Part shown: positions 49,553-61,218 of the stretch, one piece after another
How positions within the stretch are numbered: position 1 is the first letter of the stretch
How the letters are laid out: every line of letters begins with the position of its first letter
Source of the DNA: Rhodococcoides kyotonense
GTDB lineage: Bacteria; Actinomycetota; Actinomycetes; Mycobacteriales; Mycobacteriaceae
Assembly (NCBI RefSeq): GCF_900188125.1
Contig: NZ_FZOW01000005.1
Span: 186,001 to 250,000, forward strand
Direction of reading: 5' to 3'
DNA length: 64,000 bases
Position numbers and translations under genes: made by a program
Notes under the pieces: generated by a model
What the model saw: the letters and a program-made list of their open reading frames with translations, nothing else
Database searches by the model: none
What the model was told of the DNA's origin: nothing

Positions 49553-50527
49553 CTACTTGGACAGGTCCGGGACGAATCCGCCCGCTCGACCTTCGGGGTA
49601 GGGGGCTCTGATACCGGCGTTCTCGAATGCCTGCAGTATCTCGCGGTGCATGCGGCGCTGCACCGCCCACTGGCGACCGGGCCTCGTCTCGACGGTAATG
49701 CGAATGGTCACGGTGTCAGCGCTCACCGCGTTGACACCCAGCATCTCGGGCGAGCCGAGCAGGTCACCTTCGAAGTCACCCGACTGGACGACATCGAGGG
49801 CAGCCTTCTCGGCGACCTCGCACGCCTCGTCGATGTTCGCGGTGTGCGCGACAGGCAGGTCGAGCACGGCGACCGCGAAGCCCTGACTCATGTTGCCCAC
49901 TCGGAGAACCTCTCCGTTGCGGCAGTACCACACGGTGCCGTTGACGTCGCGGACCGTCGTCACGCGGAGGCCGACACTCTCGACGGTGCCGATGGCCTCG
50001 CCCAGGTCGACGACGTCGCCGACGCCGTACTGGTCCTCGAGGAGCATGAATATGCCGGACAGGAAGTCACGGACGAGATTCTGCGCACCGAAACCGAGGG
50101 CTACTCCGACGATGCCCGCGGACGCGATGAACGGGGCAACGTTGACTCCGACGACATCGAGCACGGACAGAACGAACCAGGTCAGGATCACGACGGACAC
50201 GCCGGACTTCATGACCGACCCGATGGTCTTGGCACGTTGTTTGCGTCGCTCGGACAGGATCGATCCCTGTAGCGACGTCGGGGCTCGTTCGCGCAGTGGT
50301 CGAAGCAGAAGTGGTGGTTTGGTCGAATCGCTCGAGTTACGTCGGGTGAAGCGATCGATGAGCTTGTGCAGCACCAGACGCAGAACGATCGCGAGCGCCA
50401 GATATCCGGCGACTTGCAAAGGCCTGTCCACCAGCCAGTCTCGACCGGTTTCCGTCAATTCGAATGCTCGCGAGTCCAGGGACGATGCGATGGCGTGCAG
50501 GCGTGGATTCGGATCGATAACAGACAC
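49553..50527 (-). CDS. mscS: Small-conductance mechanosensitive channel, MscS family
   Basis: 324 residues. Three membrane helices: about 36-58, 107-130 and the pore-lining helix near 133-165 (VGVALGFGAQNLVRDFLSGIF, Ala/Gly-rich). The beta domain follows (EDQYGVGDVVDLGEAIGTVE) and then the C-terminal alpha/beta domain. It releases solutes on hypo-osmotic shock. It starts at a GTG, and 51 bp after its stop is glbO in the same direction. Confidence 0.9.
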   Translation of the reverse strand: MSVIDPNPRLHAIASSLDSRAFELTETGRDWLVDRPLQVAGYLALAIVLRLVLHKLIDRFTRRNSSDSTKPPLLLRPLRERAPTSLQGSILSERRKQRAKTIGSVMKSGVSVVILTWFVLSVLDVVGVNVAPFIASAGIVGVALGFGAQNLVRDFLSGIFMLLEDQYGVGDVVDLGEAIGTVESVGLRVTTVRDVNGTVWYCRNGEVLRVGNMSQGFAVAVLDLPVAHTANIDEACEVAEKAALDVVQSGDFEGDLLGSPEMLGVNAVSADTVTIRITVETRPGRQWAVQRRMHREILQAFENAGIRAPYPEGRAGGFVPDLSK

Positions 50528-50719
50528 CTGGAGAGTCTACGGACGTCGACAGATCTCGCCACCGAGGTCTGCAGCCGCCCACTCGTTCGCCCGAAGTTCA
50601 CCGATCCGCAACGGACTCAGAAGCAAAAAGGGGTGTGCGCGCAGGTCGGATTCGTGTTCCACTGTTCCTCGTGTTCCGCGCAAGCCATGCGCGGGCGCCG
50701 ACGTCCTGGGAGAACGCCC

Positions 50720-51418
50720 ATGAAGAAGAAGCAACATCACCGACAACTTCTGCCCACTGATGCCCACGAAACCGCAGACCAGCGGCTACGGACATCAGGG
50801 GCGAATGCACTGCACGTAGTCCATCCCGACGGCTCTGCCGGACATTCCTCAGCAGCGAAGCCTGCAGGAGCGATCAGTTCGGCGGAGGACGTCGTACCCG
50901 CCTGGGTCAAACGGCGGGTCCTTCTTCTCAACGCCACGTTCGAACCCCTCACCGCTCTGCCGATGCGCCGAGCCGTGGTGCTCCTGGTGTGCAACAAGGC
51001 CGACGTCATCCACGACGATCCCGGCGGCCCGTTCATCCGCTCGGCGGACTTCTCCGTGCAGGTTCCGTCCGTCATTCGCTTGAGAACGTTCGTTCGGGTC
51101 CCGTATCGCGCCCGCGTCCCGATGACCCGCGCGGCTCTCATGCATCGCGATCGCTTCCGGTGCGCATACTGCGGATCGAAAGCGGAGACGGTCGACCACG
51201 TGATTCCGCGCAGTCGTGGGGGAGAGCACTCGTGGGAGAACTGCGTCGCATGCTGCGCTCCGTGCAACCATCGCAAAGCGGACAAAATGCTCAGTGAGCT
51301 GGGGTGGACCCTACGGGCGCAACTCGTCCCGCCCAAGGGACCGCACTGGCGTCTGCTCGCGAGCACCAAGGAACTGGACCCGTCCTGGCTCGCGTATCTG
51401 GGCGAAGGCGCAGCCTGA
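50720..51418 (+). CDS. HNH endonuclease family protein
   Basis: 232 residues from an ATG with GGAG eight bases upstream. The first ~55 residues are variable. Then comes RRVLLLNATFEPLTALPMRR and an HNH core: FRCAYCGSKAETVDHVIPRS, NCVACCAPCNHRKADK, with two CxxC zinc ribbons and the DH and N/H residues. Family members nick or cut DNA; this conserved actinobacterial type (Rv2469c position) has no established role. It is not linked to phage genes here. Confidence 0.88.
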   Translation: MKKKQHHRQLLPTDAHETADQRLRTSGANALHVVHPDGSAGHSSAAKPAGAISSAEDVVPAWVKRRVLLLNATFEPLTALPMRRAVVLLVCNKADVIHDDPGGPFIRSADFSVQVPSVIRLRTFVRVPYRARVPMTRAALMHRDRFRCAYCGSKAETVDHVIPRSRGGEHSWENCVACCAPCNHRKADKMLSELGWTLRAQLVPPKGPHWRLLASTKELDPSWLAYLGEGAA

Positions 51419-51468
51419 CGGCTACCCGGCGTCGCTCCGCCACGAAAAATGGACTAACGTCACACCCT

Positions 51469-51720
51469 GTGAGCATTCTCGAGACCTTGCTGATATTCGG
51501 CGTGATCCCGATCGCGATCGTCGGGATCATCGGTGCGTTGTCCTACGTTGCCGACAGGCAGCCGGGATTGGACGTCACGCCGTACCGACTGACCGACAAG
51601 TGGACGCGTGGCCCTGTGCTGTGGAGCGCGACGGACGAGGTGACGCCGCACGGTGGCGGCCATTCCTCGCACGCGTCGGCAGCCGATTCGATCGGAGGAT
51701 CTGCAAGTGGCAAGTGGTGA
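51469..51720 (+). CDS. Small membrane protein, CtaJ-like (aa3 oxidase accessory subunit)
   Basis: 83 residues from a GTG. One membrane helix spans about residues 4-27 (ETLLIFGVIPIAIVGIIGAL), followed by a soluble tail with YRLTDKWTRGPVLWSATDE. The position between the HNH gene and the DUF5130 gene matches, from memory, the small gene encoding CtaJ, an extra subunit of the mycobacterial bcc-aa3 supercomplex. That identity is inferred from size, single helix and neighbours; I could not compare sequences. Its end overlaps the next gene by 14 bases. Confidence 0.62.
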   Translation: MSILETLLIFGVIPIAIVGIIGALSYVADRQPGLDVTPYRLTDKWTRGPVLWSATDEVTPHGGGHSSHASAADSIGGSASGKW

Positions 51721-52183
51721 ACTGACGAAGACCCACGTCGACGAGAGCGAGCTGCCGTACGGCGCTGCGTTGACCGCGAGCGGTCGCGTGTCTGCTGTCC
51801 ACGAGTTCGGCAAGCCGAGCCCGGATCATCTGCCGTTCGCGACGCAGGACCTCGTCGCGCTCGACGACGCTCTCGCCGAGGCGACGCGCGCGACGCAGAT
51901 CCGGTTCAACGTCTACGTCGGTGACCTCGGAGCCGACACGGCCGCAGGCGCGGATGCGGTGTTCCCTGGTACACCCGACGCCGTCCGTTCCGTGCTCGTC
52001 GCGGTTGACCCCGACAACAAGGCCATCGAGATCCGGACGGGTCGGCGCGTGTCCAACCGTGCGACGGATCGCGTCGCGCAGCTCGGTGTCACGGCAGCGG
52101 TCGGACCGTTCCGTGACGGCAACCTGATCGACGGACTGGTCAGCTCGGTCCGCGTCATGGCTGCTGCCATCGTCAGCCCGTAA
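51707..52183 (+). CDS. DUF5130-like protein (Rv2468c position)
   Basis: 158 residues from a GTG preceded by GGAGG; it overlaps the upstream small membrane gene by 14 bases. The fold looks TPM-like: residues 45-75 ATQDLVALDDALAEATRATQ, then NVYVGDLG and a strand SVLVAVDPDNKAIEIRTG, ending with a hydrophobic helix LIDGLVSSVRVMAAAIV. The function is unknown. The overlap suggests joint expression with the CtaJ-like gene. Confidence 0.78.
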   Translation: MASGELTKTHVDESELPYGAALTASGRVSAVHEFGKPSPDHLPFATQDLVALDDALAEATRATQIRFNVYVGDLGADTAAGADAVFPGTPDAVRSVLVAVDPDNKAIEIRTGRRVSNRATDRVAQLGVTAAVGPFRDGNLIDGLVSSVRVMAAAIVSP

Positions 52184-52197
52184 CAGCATCGCTCCAA

Positions 52198-52232
52198 CGA
52201 CAGCGCCCCCGGAACTTTCCGGGGCGCTGTCG
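52198..52232. terminator. Bidirectional terminator hairpin
   Basis: 15-bp arms (CGACAGCG...CCCCGGA and complement, one bulged C) close an ACTT loop. It fills the gap between the converging stops of the DUF5130 gene (52183) and pepN (52244). Confidence 0.75.
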
Positions 52233-52243
52233 TCGTATCGGGG

Positions 52244-54817
<2,574 letters not shown>

Positions 54818-54975
54818 TTAAGTCATGCACCTTCTCGAGTAGGGAAACGATGGATGCCACCATCCCATCACGTTCGGGTTCCGGCATGCTGGTCAAGGGA
54901 GGGCATGGAATGGTTCGGCGCCATCCGGAGTTGGCTTGTCCGGAAGGCTACGAACCTTGGACGAAGGAGATGGAC

Positions 54976-55593
54976 GTGACCGACAGTGCACAGAAGGACA
55001 CCGCAGATTTCTGGTTCGACCCGCTGTGCCCCTGGTGCTGGATCACCTCGCGCTGGATTCTCGAGGTCGAGAAGGTGCGCGACATCGACGTGAACTTCCA
55101 CGTCATGTCGCTCGCAGTGTTGAACGAGGGCCGGGATCTGCCCGAGCAGTACTCGGAGCTGATGACGAAGGCATGGGGACCGGTGCGCGTCGCGATCGCT
55201 GCGTCGAAGGCCAAGGGCGACGAGATTCTCTCTCCGCTCTACACCGCGCTGGGCACCCGGATCCACAACGAAGGCAACAAGAATTTCCCCGAGGTCATCG
55301 AGCAGTCGCTCGCCGAGCTCGGACTTCCGGCGGAACTCGCGAAGGCAGCCGAGAGCACCGAGTACGACGAGGCGCTCCGCACGAGCCACCACGCGGGCAT
55401 GGACAAGGTCGGCGACGACGTCGGCACACCCACCATCCACGTCAACGGTGTCGCGTTCTTCGGGCCGGTTCTCTCTCGCATCCCGCGCGGCGAAGAGGCA
55501 GGAAAGCTGTGGGACGCGTCGGTGATCTTCGCGTCGTACCCGCACTTCTTCGAGCTGAAGCGCACGCGTCACGAGGATCCTGAGTTCGACTAG
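54976..55593 (+). CDS. Mycothiol-dependent nitroreductase, DsbA-like (Rv2466c type)
   Basis: 205 residues. A thioredoxin fold with a helical insert has the active site CPWC at Cys18 and Cys21 ([11 protein letters not shown]) and a cis-Pro loop in [10 protein letters not shown]. The mycobacterial orthologue uses mycothiol to reduce substrates, including nitro prodrugs, and guards against oxidants. The GTG at 54976 follows AAGGAGA; an ATG two codons earlier is possible. A family A palindrome follows the stop by 15 bp. Confidence 0.92.
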   Translation: MTDSAQKDTADFWFDPLCPWCWITSRWILEVEKVRDIDVNFHVMSLAVLNEGRDLPEQYSELMTKAWGPVRVAIAASKAKGDEILSPLYTALGTRIHNEGNKNFPEVIEQSLAELGLPAELAKAAESTEYDEALRTSHHAGMDKVGDDVGTPTIHVNGVAFFGPVLSRIPRGEEAGKLWDASVIFASYPHFFELKRTRHEDPEFD

Positions 55594-55608
55594 GCGCCTT
55601 CGGCGCAC

Positions 55609-55648
55609 GTGCACGAAAATACATAGCCCGCTATGTATTTTCGTGCAC
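55609..55648. repeat. Palindromic repeat, family A copy 3
   Basis: The 40-bp core is identical to the copies at 18882 and 20135 although 35 kb away. It lies between the converging stops of the nitroreductase (55593) and DUF429 (55655) genes. Confidence 0.92.
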
Positions 55649-55654
55649 ATGGGG

Positions 55655-56332
55655 CTATACGACGATGCGATCTGCCGCGTCCGTGGTTCCGAACATCCGG
55701 TGCTCGCCCCTGCTGAATCGCCACGCCGACCATGCGGCCGCCGCCGCATCCAACGCGTCGTCGACGACGGGTCCGACCGGTAACTCCGCGAGCCCGGCCG
55801 CCAGATCGCGTGGATCCAACCACGAACCGAGCGCCGCGAGCCTCTGCCCGGCCCCTCGGGCCGTCTTCTTCGATGCGAACTCCGTCGAGGGCGCCATCAT
55901 CCGGAACGCGCATTCGGGATGTACTTCGACGACGCGCTCGGGATCGAAGCGCACCGACTGCCACGACCGCACCCCGGCCATCAGATACCACGTCTGTTTG
56001 CTGATCGCCTTGCCGGTGACCGACCGCGAGATCGCGCACGCGTCCTCGTACGAGTCGGCGTCCAGAACTGCTCGCACCGGGGTGTGGAAGATCGACGAGC
56101 GCGCCGGTCCGAGAAACGACTTCGCTTCGGATTCACTTGTGCGATAGCCGTGTTCGGGCATCGACAATGGCATGTCGACGCCGACGGCCGAACAGTCCTC
56201 GGTGCTGCGCACCACCTCGTCGACGTCGTGGGCGACGCTCCATCGGATGTGCGAGCCGTCGTACCTCGCCACCACCCATTCGCCCTTCGCGCCGTCGACG
56301 CCGGCGACCGCATTTCCAGCGCTCACATCCAC
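55655..56332 (-). CDS. DUF429 family protein (RNase H-like fold)
   Basis: 225 residues; starts at GTG 56332, or GTG 56326 behind AGGTGG. DUF429 landmarks: VAGVDGAKGEWVVAR (first acidic strand), VGVDMPLSMPE, SSIFHTPVRAVLDADSYEDA, ISKQTWYLMAGVR, EVHPECAFRMM and the C-terminal DDALDAAAAAWSAWRF. The family is predicted to be an RNase H-like nuclease, without proven function. It is divergent from rpiB with only 16 bp between starts. Confidence 0.87.
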   Translation of the reverse strand: MDVSAGNAVAGVDGAKGEWVVARYDGSHIRWSVAHDVDEVVRSTEDCSAVGVDMPLSMPEHGYRTSESEAKSFLGPARSSIFHTPVRAVLDADSYEDACAISRSVTGKAISKQTWYLMAGVRSWQSVRFDPERVVEVHPECAFRMMAPSTEFASKKTARGAGQRLAALGSWLDPRDLAAGLAELPVGPVVDDALDAAAAAWSAWRFSRGEHRMFGTTDAADRIVV

Positions 56333-56348
56333 CTGTCAGACTCTAGGC

Positions 56349-56828
56349 ATGCGCGTATACCTGGGTGCAGACCACGCTGGTCTCGAGTTCAAGAATCAGA
56401 TCATCGAACACCTCACGAAGTCCGGGCACGAGCCCGTCGACTGCGGTGCATTCGACTACGACCCCGTCGACGACTACCCGGCCTTCTGCATCGACGCGGC
56501 ACGTCGCGTCGTGGCGGACCCGGGCAGCCGTGGCCTGGTGCTCGGTGGTTCCGGCAACGGCGAGCAGATCGCCGCGAACAAGGTGCCCGGTGCTCGCTGC
56601 GCGCTGGCGTGGAGCGTCGAGACCGCGAAGCTCGCGCGTGAGCACAACGATGCTCAGCTGATCGGCATCGGCGGACGTATGCACACGCTGCCCGAGGCGC
56701 TCGCGATCGTCGACGCATTCCTCGGTACCCCGTTCTCCGGTGAAGAGCGCCACCAGCGCCGCATCGACATCCTGTCGGAGTACGAGCGTTCGGGCGAGGC
56801 GCCCGAGGTACCGGGAAAGCCTGCCTGA
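56349..56828 (+). CDS. rpiB: Ribose-5-phosphate isomerase B
   Basis: 159 residues. GADHAG with Asp8 and His9, and the phosphate/anion-hole loop LGGSGNGEQIAANK. Where E. coli RpiB has a catalytic cysteine, this protein has the Ser/Glu arrangement (SGNGEQ) known from the mycobacterial enzyme. It interconverts ribose 5-phosphate and ribulose 5-phosphate in the pentose phosphate pathway. It ends 3 bp before the Nei-type glycosylase gene, so the two are co-transcribed. Confidence 0.95.
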   Translation: MRVYLGADHAGLEFKNQIIEHLTKSGHEPVDCGAFDYDPVDDYPAFCIDAARRVVADPGSRGLVLGGSGNGEQIAANKVPGARCALAWSVETAKLAREHNDAQLIGIGGRMHTLPEALAIVDAFLGTPFSGEERHQRRIDILSEYERSGEAPEVPGKPA

Positions 56829-56831
56829 TCA

Positions 56832-57629
56832 GTGCCGGAAGGCCATACCCTGCACCGCCTCGCGCGGTTGCATCAACGACGGTTCGGCGGGGCACCGGTC
56901 GAGGTGAGCAGCCCTCAGGGGCGCTTCACCTCCGGTGCCGCGCTGGTCGACGGGCTCGTACTCGAGAAGGCCGAAGCCTGGGGCAAGCACCTGCTGCACC
57001 GCTACGAGTCGGATCTGATCGTCCACATCCATCTCGGTCTGTACGGCAAGTTCACCGAACAGGCTGTGCCGCTGGATGATCCGGTCGGCGCGGTTCGCCT
57101 GCGGATGGTGGGCGACGAGTACGGCACCGACCTGCGCGGGCCGACGGCGTGCGAAATCTATACGGAGCAACAGGTCGACGCGCTGAAAGCGCGGCTCGGG
57201 CCGGACCCGATCAGGAAAGACGCCGACCCGGAGCGGGCCTGGGCTCGAATCACGAAGTCCCGCACGCCCATCGGAACGCTACTGATGGATCAGCAGGTCT
57301 TGGCAGGAGTCGGAAACGTCTATCGGGCCGAGGTCCTCTTTCGTCACGAGATCAATCCGATGCGGCCGGGAAAGGACGTCGACCGCGCCGAGTGGGACGC
57401 GCTGTGGTTCGACCTCGTCGAGCTGATGAACATCGGTGTGCGACGCGGAAGGATCATCACCATCCGTCCCGAGGACGATCACGGTGAAGCAGGCTACGCA
57501 CCGAAACGGCCCCGCACCTACGTCTATCGCAGGGCGGGGCGTCCGTGTCGAATCTGTGGCACCGAGATCCTGCATTCGGTGATGCAGGCGCGAAACCTGT
57601 TCTGGTGTCCTGTGTGTCAGGCGACCTAG
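56832..57629 (+). CDS. nei: Fpg/Nei-family DNA glycosylase
   Basis: 265 residues from a GTG. The mature N-terminus PEGHTLHRLA supplies the catalytic Pro and Glu of the Fpg/Nei class. A helix-two-turn-helix contains MDQQVLAGVGNVYRAEVLF. A C-terminal zinc finger has CRICG and CPVC. It excises oxidised bases and cuts the abasic site. Matches to remembered Rv2464c (Nei1) are extensive, including SSPQGRF and TDLRGPTACE. Its stop overlaps the convergent DUF1542 gene by four bases. Confidence 0.93.
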   Translation: MPEGHTLHRLARLHQRRFGGAPVEVSSPQGRFTSGAALVDGLVLEKAEAWGKHLLHRYESDLIVHIHLGLYGKFTEQAVPLDDPVGAVRLRMVGDEYGTDLRGPTACEIYTEQQVDALKARLGPDPIRKDADPERAWARITKSRTPIGTLLMDQQVLAGVGNVYRAEVLFRHEINPMRPGKDVDRAEWDALWFDLVELMNIGVRRGRIITIRPEDDHGEAGYAPKRPRTYVYRRAGRPCRICGTEILHSVMQARNLFWCPVCQAT

Positions 57630-58417
57630 AAGCCGAAATCACCGCCACCGAAGTCTCCGCCGCCTCCGAAGTCGCCACCGCCGAAGTCTCCGCCGCTGTC
57701 TCCGAAGTCGCCGCCGCCGTCGCCGTAGTCGCCACCTGCGTCGCCGAAGTCTCCGCCGCCTTCCGAGCCGTCACCGGCTCCGCTTGCGAATTCCTGTTCG
57801 CCGTATCCGACGCCCGCCATCCCGGAGAACATCGCCGAGAACAGGAACATCGAGCCGACGCCCCACGCGCCTGCGACGAGCGCGGGCTTCCACCACGGCT
57901 CGGAGTACCAACCCGCGGGGACCGGCCGGCCTGCGACCTTGCCGCCGGGGTAGTAGTTGGGGGTGCGCTCGGACGGGTTGGGTGACGCCTCGACTTGCCT
58001 GCCCTCGAAGTCCACCTTGCGGTCCTCGGTGACCTGGCCCGCGGACTTCTGTCCGTCGATGCCCTGGATTTCGGGACCGGGGTCCATGCCCATGGCGAGC
58101 CGGGCAGCGCGGATGTAGTACAGCCCTTCGAGTGCGGTCTGCTTCGCGAGCCGAGCCTGTTCGACGGTCTTCGCCTGATCGATCTGCGAGCCGGCGGCGA
58201 TGTTGCGTTCCGACGCGTCGGCCAGCGCTTGCTTCGACGCGGTGTCGGTGCCGACGAGATTGTAGATCTGACCGCCGAGACGTTCGATCGACTGCCGTGC
58301 GTCCGCCTTCGCGTCGTCCAGCGTGCTCGCCGTCCTGGCTGCGGAGTTCTTCTGGCTGCGTACGACCAGAAAGACGACAGCAGCGACGACGATGACGACG
58401 AGTAACAATGCTTCCAC
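57626..58417 (-). CDS. DUF1542-type membrane-anchored protein with glycine-rich tail
   Basis: 263 residues from GTG 58417. One N-terminal membrane helix (about 3-22, ALLLVVIVVAAVVFLVV) is followed by a helical region (about 25-110, ASTLDDAKADARQSIERLGG) and a second hydrophobic segment (about 185-205). The last ~55 residues are nearly all Gly, Asp and Phe in GGGDFG-type repeats. Tails of this type also end several bacterial TPM/DUF1542 membrane proteins. Function unknown; the tail could be disordered and sticky. Confidence 0.8.
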   Translation of the reverse strand: MEALLLVVIVVAAVVFLVVRSQKNSAARTASTLDDAKADARQSIERLGGQIYNLVGTDTASKQALADASERNIAAGSQIDQAKTVEQARLAKQTALEGLYYIRAARLAMGMDPGPEIQGIDGQKSAGQVTEDRKVDFEGRQVEASPNPSERTPNYYPGGKVAGRPVPAGWYSEPWWKPALVAGAWGVGSMFLFSAMFSGMAGVGYGEQEFASGAGDGSEGGGDFGDAGGDYGDGGGDFGDSGGDFGGGDFGGGGDFGGGDFGF

Positions 58418-58548
58418 GTGTATGACCCCTTCCGGGGATTCTTCCGGGGGCGGGTGACGACGCGGCCCCGTCGGACAAATCGGACACTTTCCACGATACG
58501 CGGCGCATCCGGGCGCGAACCCGATGCGGCAAGGGCAGGATCGTAGCC

Positions 58549-59301
58549 ATGACACCCGATCAGCAAGTGGAACTTCTGGCGGTCGAATGCGGCCGCATGG
58601 GATCGCTCTCGTTGGACGAAGCCAGCACTCCCGTGCCGTCCATGCCGGACTGGACCATCGAGAAACTGGTCAGGCACGTGACCTTCGTCCACCGAATGGC
58701 TCGCGCGGCACTCGATGTACCGGCAGTCGACGGTATGGCGAAAGTCATTGCAGCAGTGGAGAAGCCGGAACGTGGGCCTGCCGTCCTCGACGACTATGCC
58801 GAGTCGGCCGCCGCGATGCTCGACGCATATCGTCGCGTGGATCTGCAGACTCCGGTGGCCACGTGGGCGGGGGAGGGGACGGCCGACTACTGGATCCGTC
58901 GTCAGTTGCACGAGGTGACCGTCCATCGTTTCGACGCACAGGATGCGGTTCACGCACGCGGCGGATCGGAGTCCGACGACGCCGACCCGGCCGGTGCCGC
59001 CGACGGCGTCGCGGAGTGGGCCGAGGCGTTCCTGACGCGTGTGCCCCTGGATCGACTGCCCGACTTGAAGGGTCGGACCGTGCATCTGCACACCGACGAC
59101 GGAACCGACATGGAACTGTTCCTCGATTTCACCGGTGAGGCTGTCGTCGTGACGCGTGAGCACCGCAAAGGGGACGTCGCGCTTCGAGGATCGGCGCAGG
59201 ATCTGTTGCTGACCGTGTGGCGGCGACGGCCGTTCGACACCCTCGTCGTCGTCGGCGACGCGGCGGTCGGGCGGGCGCTGTACGACGGTGTGCGGATCTG
59301 A
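58549..59301 (+). CDS. Maleylpyruvate isomerase-family mycothiol-dependent protein
   Basis: 250 residues. The N-terminal DinB-like bundle (MDMPI_N) has PDWTIEKLVRHVTFVHRMAR with a metal-site histidine and the second histidine pair in RRQLHEVTVHRFDAQ. The MDMPI_C-like domain follows (VHLHTDDGT, then DVALRGSAQDLLLTVW). Such proteins use mycothiol for isomerase or S-transferase reactions, so it fits a mycothiol producer. The substrate is unknown. A terminator follows its stop. Confidence 0.87.
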   Translation: MTPDQQVELLAVECGRMGSLSLDEASTPVPSMPDWTIEKLVRHVTFVHRMARAALDVPAVDGMAKVIAAVEKPERGPAVLDDYAESAAAMLDAYRRVDLQTPVATWAGEGTADYWIRRQLHEVTVHRFDAQDAVHARGGSESDDADPAGAADGVAEWAEAFLTRVPLDRLPDLKGRTVHLHTDDGTDMELFLDFTGEAVVVTREHRKGDVALRGSAQDLLLTVWRRRPFDTLVVVGDAAVGRALYDGVRI

Positions 59302-59320
59302 CGGTGAGAAGAGGGACATG

Positions 59321-59360
59321 AAAAAGGCCCGGCCCCCGCAGTGCGGGGGCCGGGCCTTTT
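59321..59360. terminator. Bidirectional rho-independent terminator
   Basis: A-tract, then 5'-GGCCCGGCCCCCGCA arm, its complement and a T-tract, symmetrical on both strands. It ends both the mycothiol-dependent enzyme gene and, on the minus strand, the tRNA-Gly transcript. Confidence 0.92.
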
Positions 59361-59365
59361 CGGTG

Positions 59366-59436
59366 AGCCGATGACGAGAATCGAACTCGCGTAGCCTGTT
59401 TGGAAGACAGGGGCTCTACCATTGAGCTACATCGGC
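59366..59436 (-). tRNA. tRNA-Gly (TCC anticodon)
   Basis: Cloverleaf with GCCGATG/CATCGGC acceptor arms, short D-loop, anticodon loop CTTCCAA and T-loop TTCGATT; CCA is not encoded. The 59437-59639 stretch between it and the divergent tRNA-Pro holds no gene. Confidence 0.96.
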
Positions 59437-59639
59437 GTGCGAGCGACTCGATGGGATCGCCATCTCCGTCGCTTGCGATTCGAAACTCTACATAATCCTG
59501 CTTCGAGATTACAAACCGCCTGCATGTAGAGTCTGCGGAGACGGAAGCGGTGGCCCTGTGTCGGGCACCGGTGGTGTCTGCTGTTGAATGGTGCCTGTAG
59601 GTTGAACGATGTCGGCACGAGTTCGGTGTTGCAGTACGA

Positions 59640-59713
59640 CGGGGTGTGGCGCAGCTTGGTAGCGCATCCGCTTTGGGAGCGGAGGGTCGCAGGTTCAATT
59701 CCTGTCACCCCGA
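59640..59713 (+). tRNA. tRNA-Pro (TGG anticodon)
   Basis: Cloverleaf with CGGGGTG/CACCCCG acceptor arms, anticodon loop TTTGGGA and T-loop TTCAATT; CCA is not encoded. It lies upstream of tig, as remembered in M. tuberculosis. Confidence 0.96.
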
Positions 59714-59826
59714 CAAGATGAGGTCGGACCCGATCAGGGTCCGACCGGTATCCACGGACACGGCTCGTCGAGTATGGGCGGGCCCAGGCCGACCGCAAGG
59801 CAAGACCACCAGAAGGAGCATGTCCC

Positions 59827-61203
59827 GTGAAGAGCACCGTCGAGCAGCTCAGCCCGACGCGAGTCCGTATCAACGTTGAGGTGCCCTTCGAGGAGCTCAA
59901 GCCTGATTTCGACCGCGCTTACAAGGCACTCGCGCAGCAGATCCGCCTGCCGGGATTCCGTCCGGGCAAGGCCCCGGCGAAGCTTCTCGAGGCGCGTGTC
60001 GGCCGTGGCGCCGTGTTGGAGCAGGTCGTCAACGACGCTCTCCCGGCTCGTTACTCGGAGGCCGTGAGCTCGGAGCAGATCAAGGTCATCGGCCAGCCCG
60101 AGATCGAGATCACAAAGATCGAGGACGGCGAGGAGCTCACGTTCACCGCCGAGGTCGACGTTCGCCCTGAGATCGCGCTGCCGGACTACTCGACCATCAG
60201 CGTCACGGTCGATCCCCTCGAGATCACCGACGAAGCAGTCGACGAGCAGCTGCAGTCGCTGCGTCAGCGTTTCGGCACCCTGACCGGTGTCGAGCGTCCC
60301 GTCCAGAGCGGCGACTTCGTGTCGATCGACCTGTCGGCCACCGTCGACGGTGAGGCCGTCGAAGAGGCAACCGCCAACGGTCTGTCGCACGAGGTCGGAT
60401 CGGGCCAGCTGATCGAGGGCCTCGACGACGCCATCGTCGGCGTCTCGGTCGACGAGTCCAAGGACTTCACCTCGACACTCGTCGCAGGCGACTACGCAGG
60501 CAAGGAAGCAGTCGTCACCGTCAAGGTCGTCTCGGTCAAGGAGCGCGAGCTTCCCGAGGCCGACGACGAGTTCGCACAGCTCGCCAGCGAGTTCGACACC
60601 CTCGACGAGCTCCTCGCCGACCTGAAGACGCGCGTCGAGCGTGTGAAGAAGGTCGAGCAGGCAGGCCAGATCCGCGACAAGGTGCTCGAGACGCTTCTCG
60701 AGACCGTCGAGATCCCCGCGCCCGAGGCTGTCGTCAAGGCCGAGGTCGATTCGCAGCTCCACGAGGCCATCCACGGTCTCGACCACGACGAGGCGAAGCT
60801 CGCCGAGCTGCTGGAGTCGCAGGGCTCGAGCCGTGAGGAATTCGACAAGGACGTCAAGGAGACCGCCGAGAAGTCGGTGCGTACCCAGCTCCTGCTCGAC
60901 GCCATCGCCGAGGCCGAGAAGACCGAGGTCGGTCAGGACGAGCTCACCGAGCGGATCATCTTCCAGGCGCAGCGCTACGGCATCTCGCCGGAGGAGTTCA
61001 TCCAGCAGGTGCAGCAGGCCAACCAGCTCGGTGCAGTCTTCGCCGACGTGCGTCGTGGCAAGGCGCTCGCGACCATCGTCGATCGCGTCAAGGTGACCGA
61101 CACTGCCGGCGCAGACGTCGACACTTCCGAGCTCTTCGGTAGCCCGGCCGAAGCAGAAGAGCCTGCAGCAGGCGATTCTGCCGAGGGTGAACAAGAGAAG
61201 TAA
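59827..61203 (+). CDS. tig: Trigger factor
   Basis: 458 residues. The N-terminal ribosome-binding domain (1-~110) includes the signature [11 protein letters not shown], near residues 39-49. A PPIase FKBP-like domain follows (about 160-245, with [10 protein letters not shown]). The C-terminal chaperone domain has [19 protein letters not shown]. It meets nascent chains at the ribosome exit. It is followed by its own terminator and then clpP1P2, so chaperone and protease genes are adjacent. Confidence 0.97.
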   Translation: MKSTVEQLSPTRVRINVEVPFEELKPDFDRAYKALAQQIRLPGFRPGKAPAKLLEARVGRGAVLEQVVNDALPARYSEAVSSEQIKVIGQPEIEITKIEDGEELTFTAEVDVRPEIALPDYSTISVTVDPLEITDEAVDEQLQSLRQRFGTLTGVERPVQSGDFVSIDLSATVDGEAVEEATANGLSHEVGSGQLIEGLDDAIVGVSVDESKDFTSTLVAGDYAGKEAVVTVKVVSVKERELPEADDEFAQLASEFDTLDELLADLKTRVERVKKVEQAGQIRDKVLETLLETVEIPAPEAVVKAEVDSQLHEAIHGLDHDEAKLAELLESQGSSREEFDKDVKETAEKSVRTQLLLDAIAEAEKTEVGQDELTERIIFQAQRYGISPEEFIQQVQQANQLGAVFADVRRGKALATIVDRVKVTDTAGADVDTSELFGSPAEAEEPAAGDSAEGEQEK

Positions 61204-61218
61204 CGCTCACAGCGAACG

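Noticed and set aside
50720-51418. HNH nuclease as part of a phage, restriction or defence module.
   Set aside because: It sits in a conserved core block (mscS, glbO, pepN) without any methylase, phage or toxin-antitoxin genes, and matches a widespread actinobacterial chromosomal family.
59366-59713. tRNA-Gly and tRNA-Pro as integration sites of a mobile element.
   Set aside because: There is no integrase, no repeated tRNA 3' end nearby, and the neighbours are core genes in conserved order.
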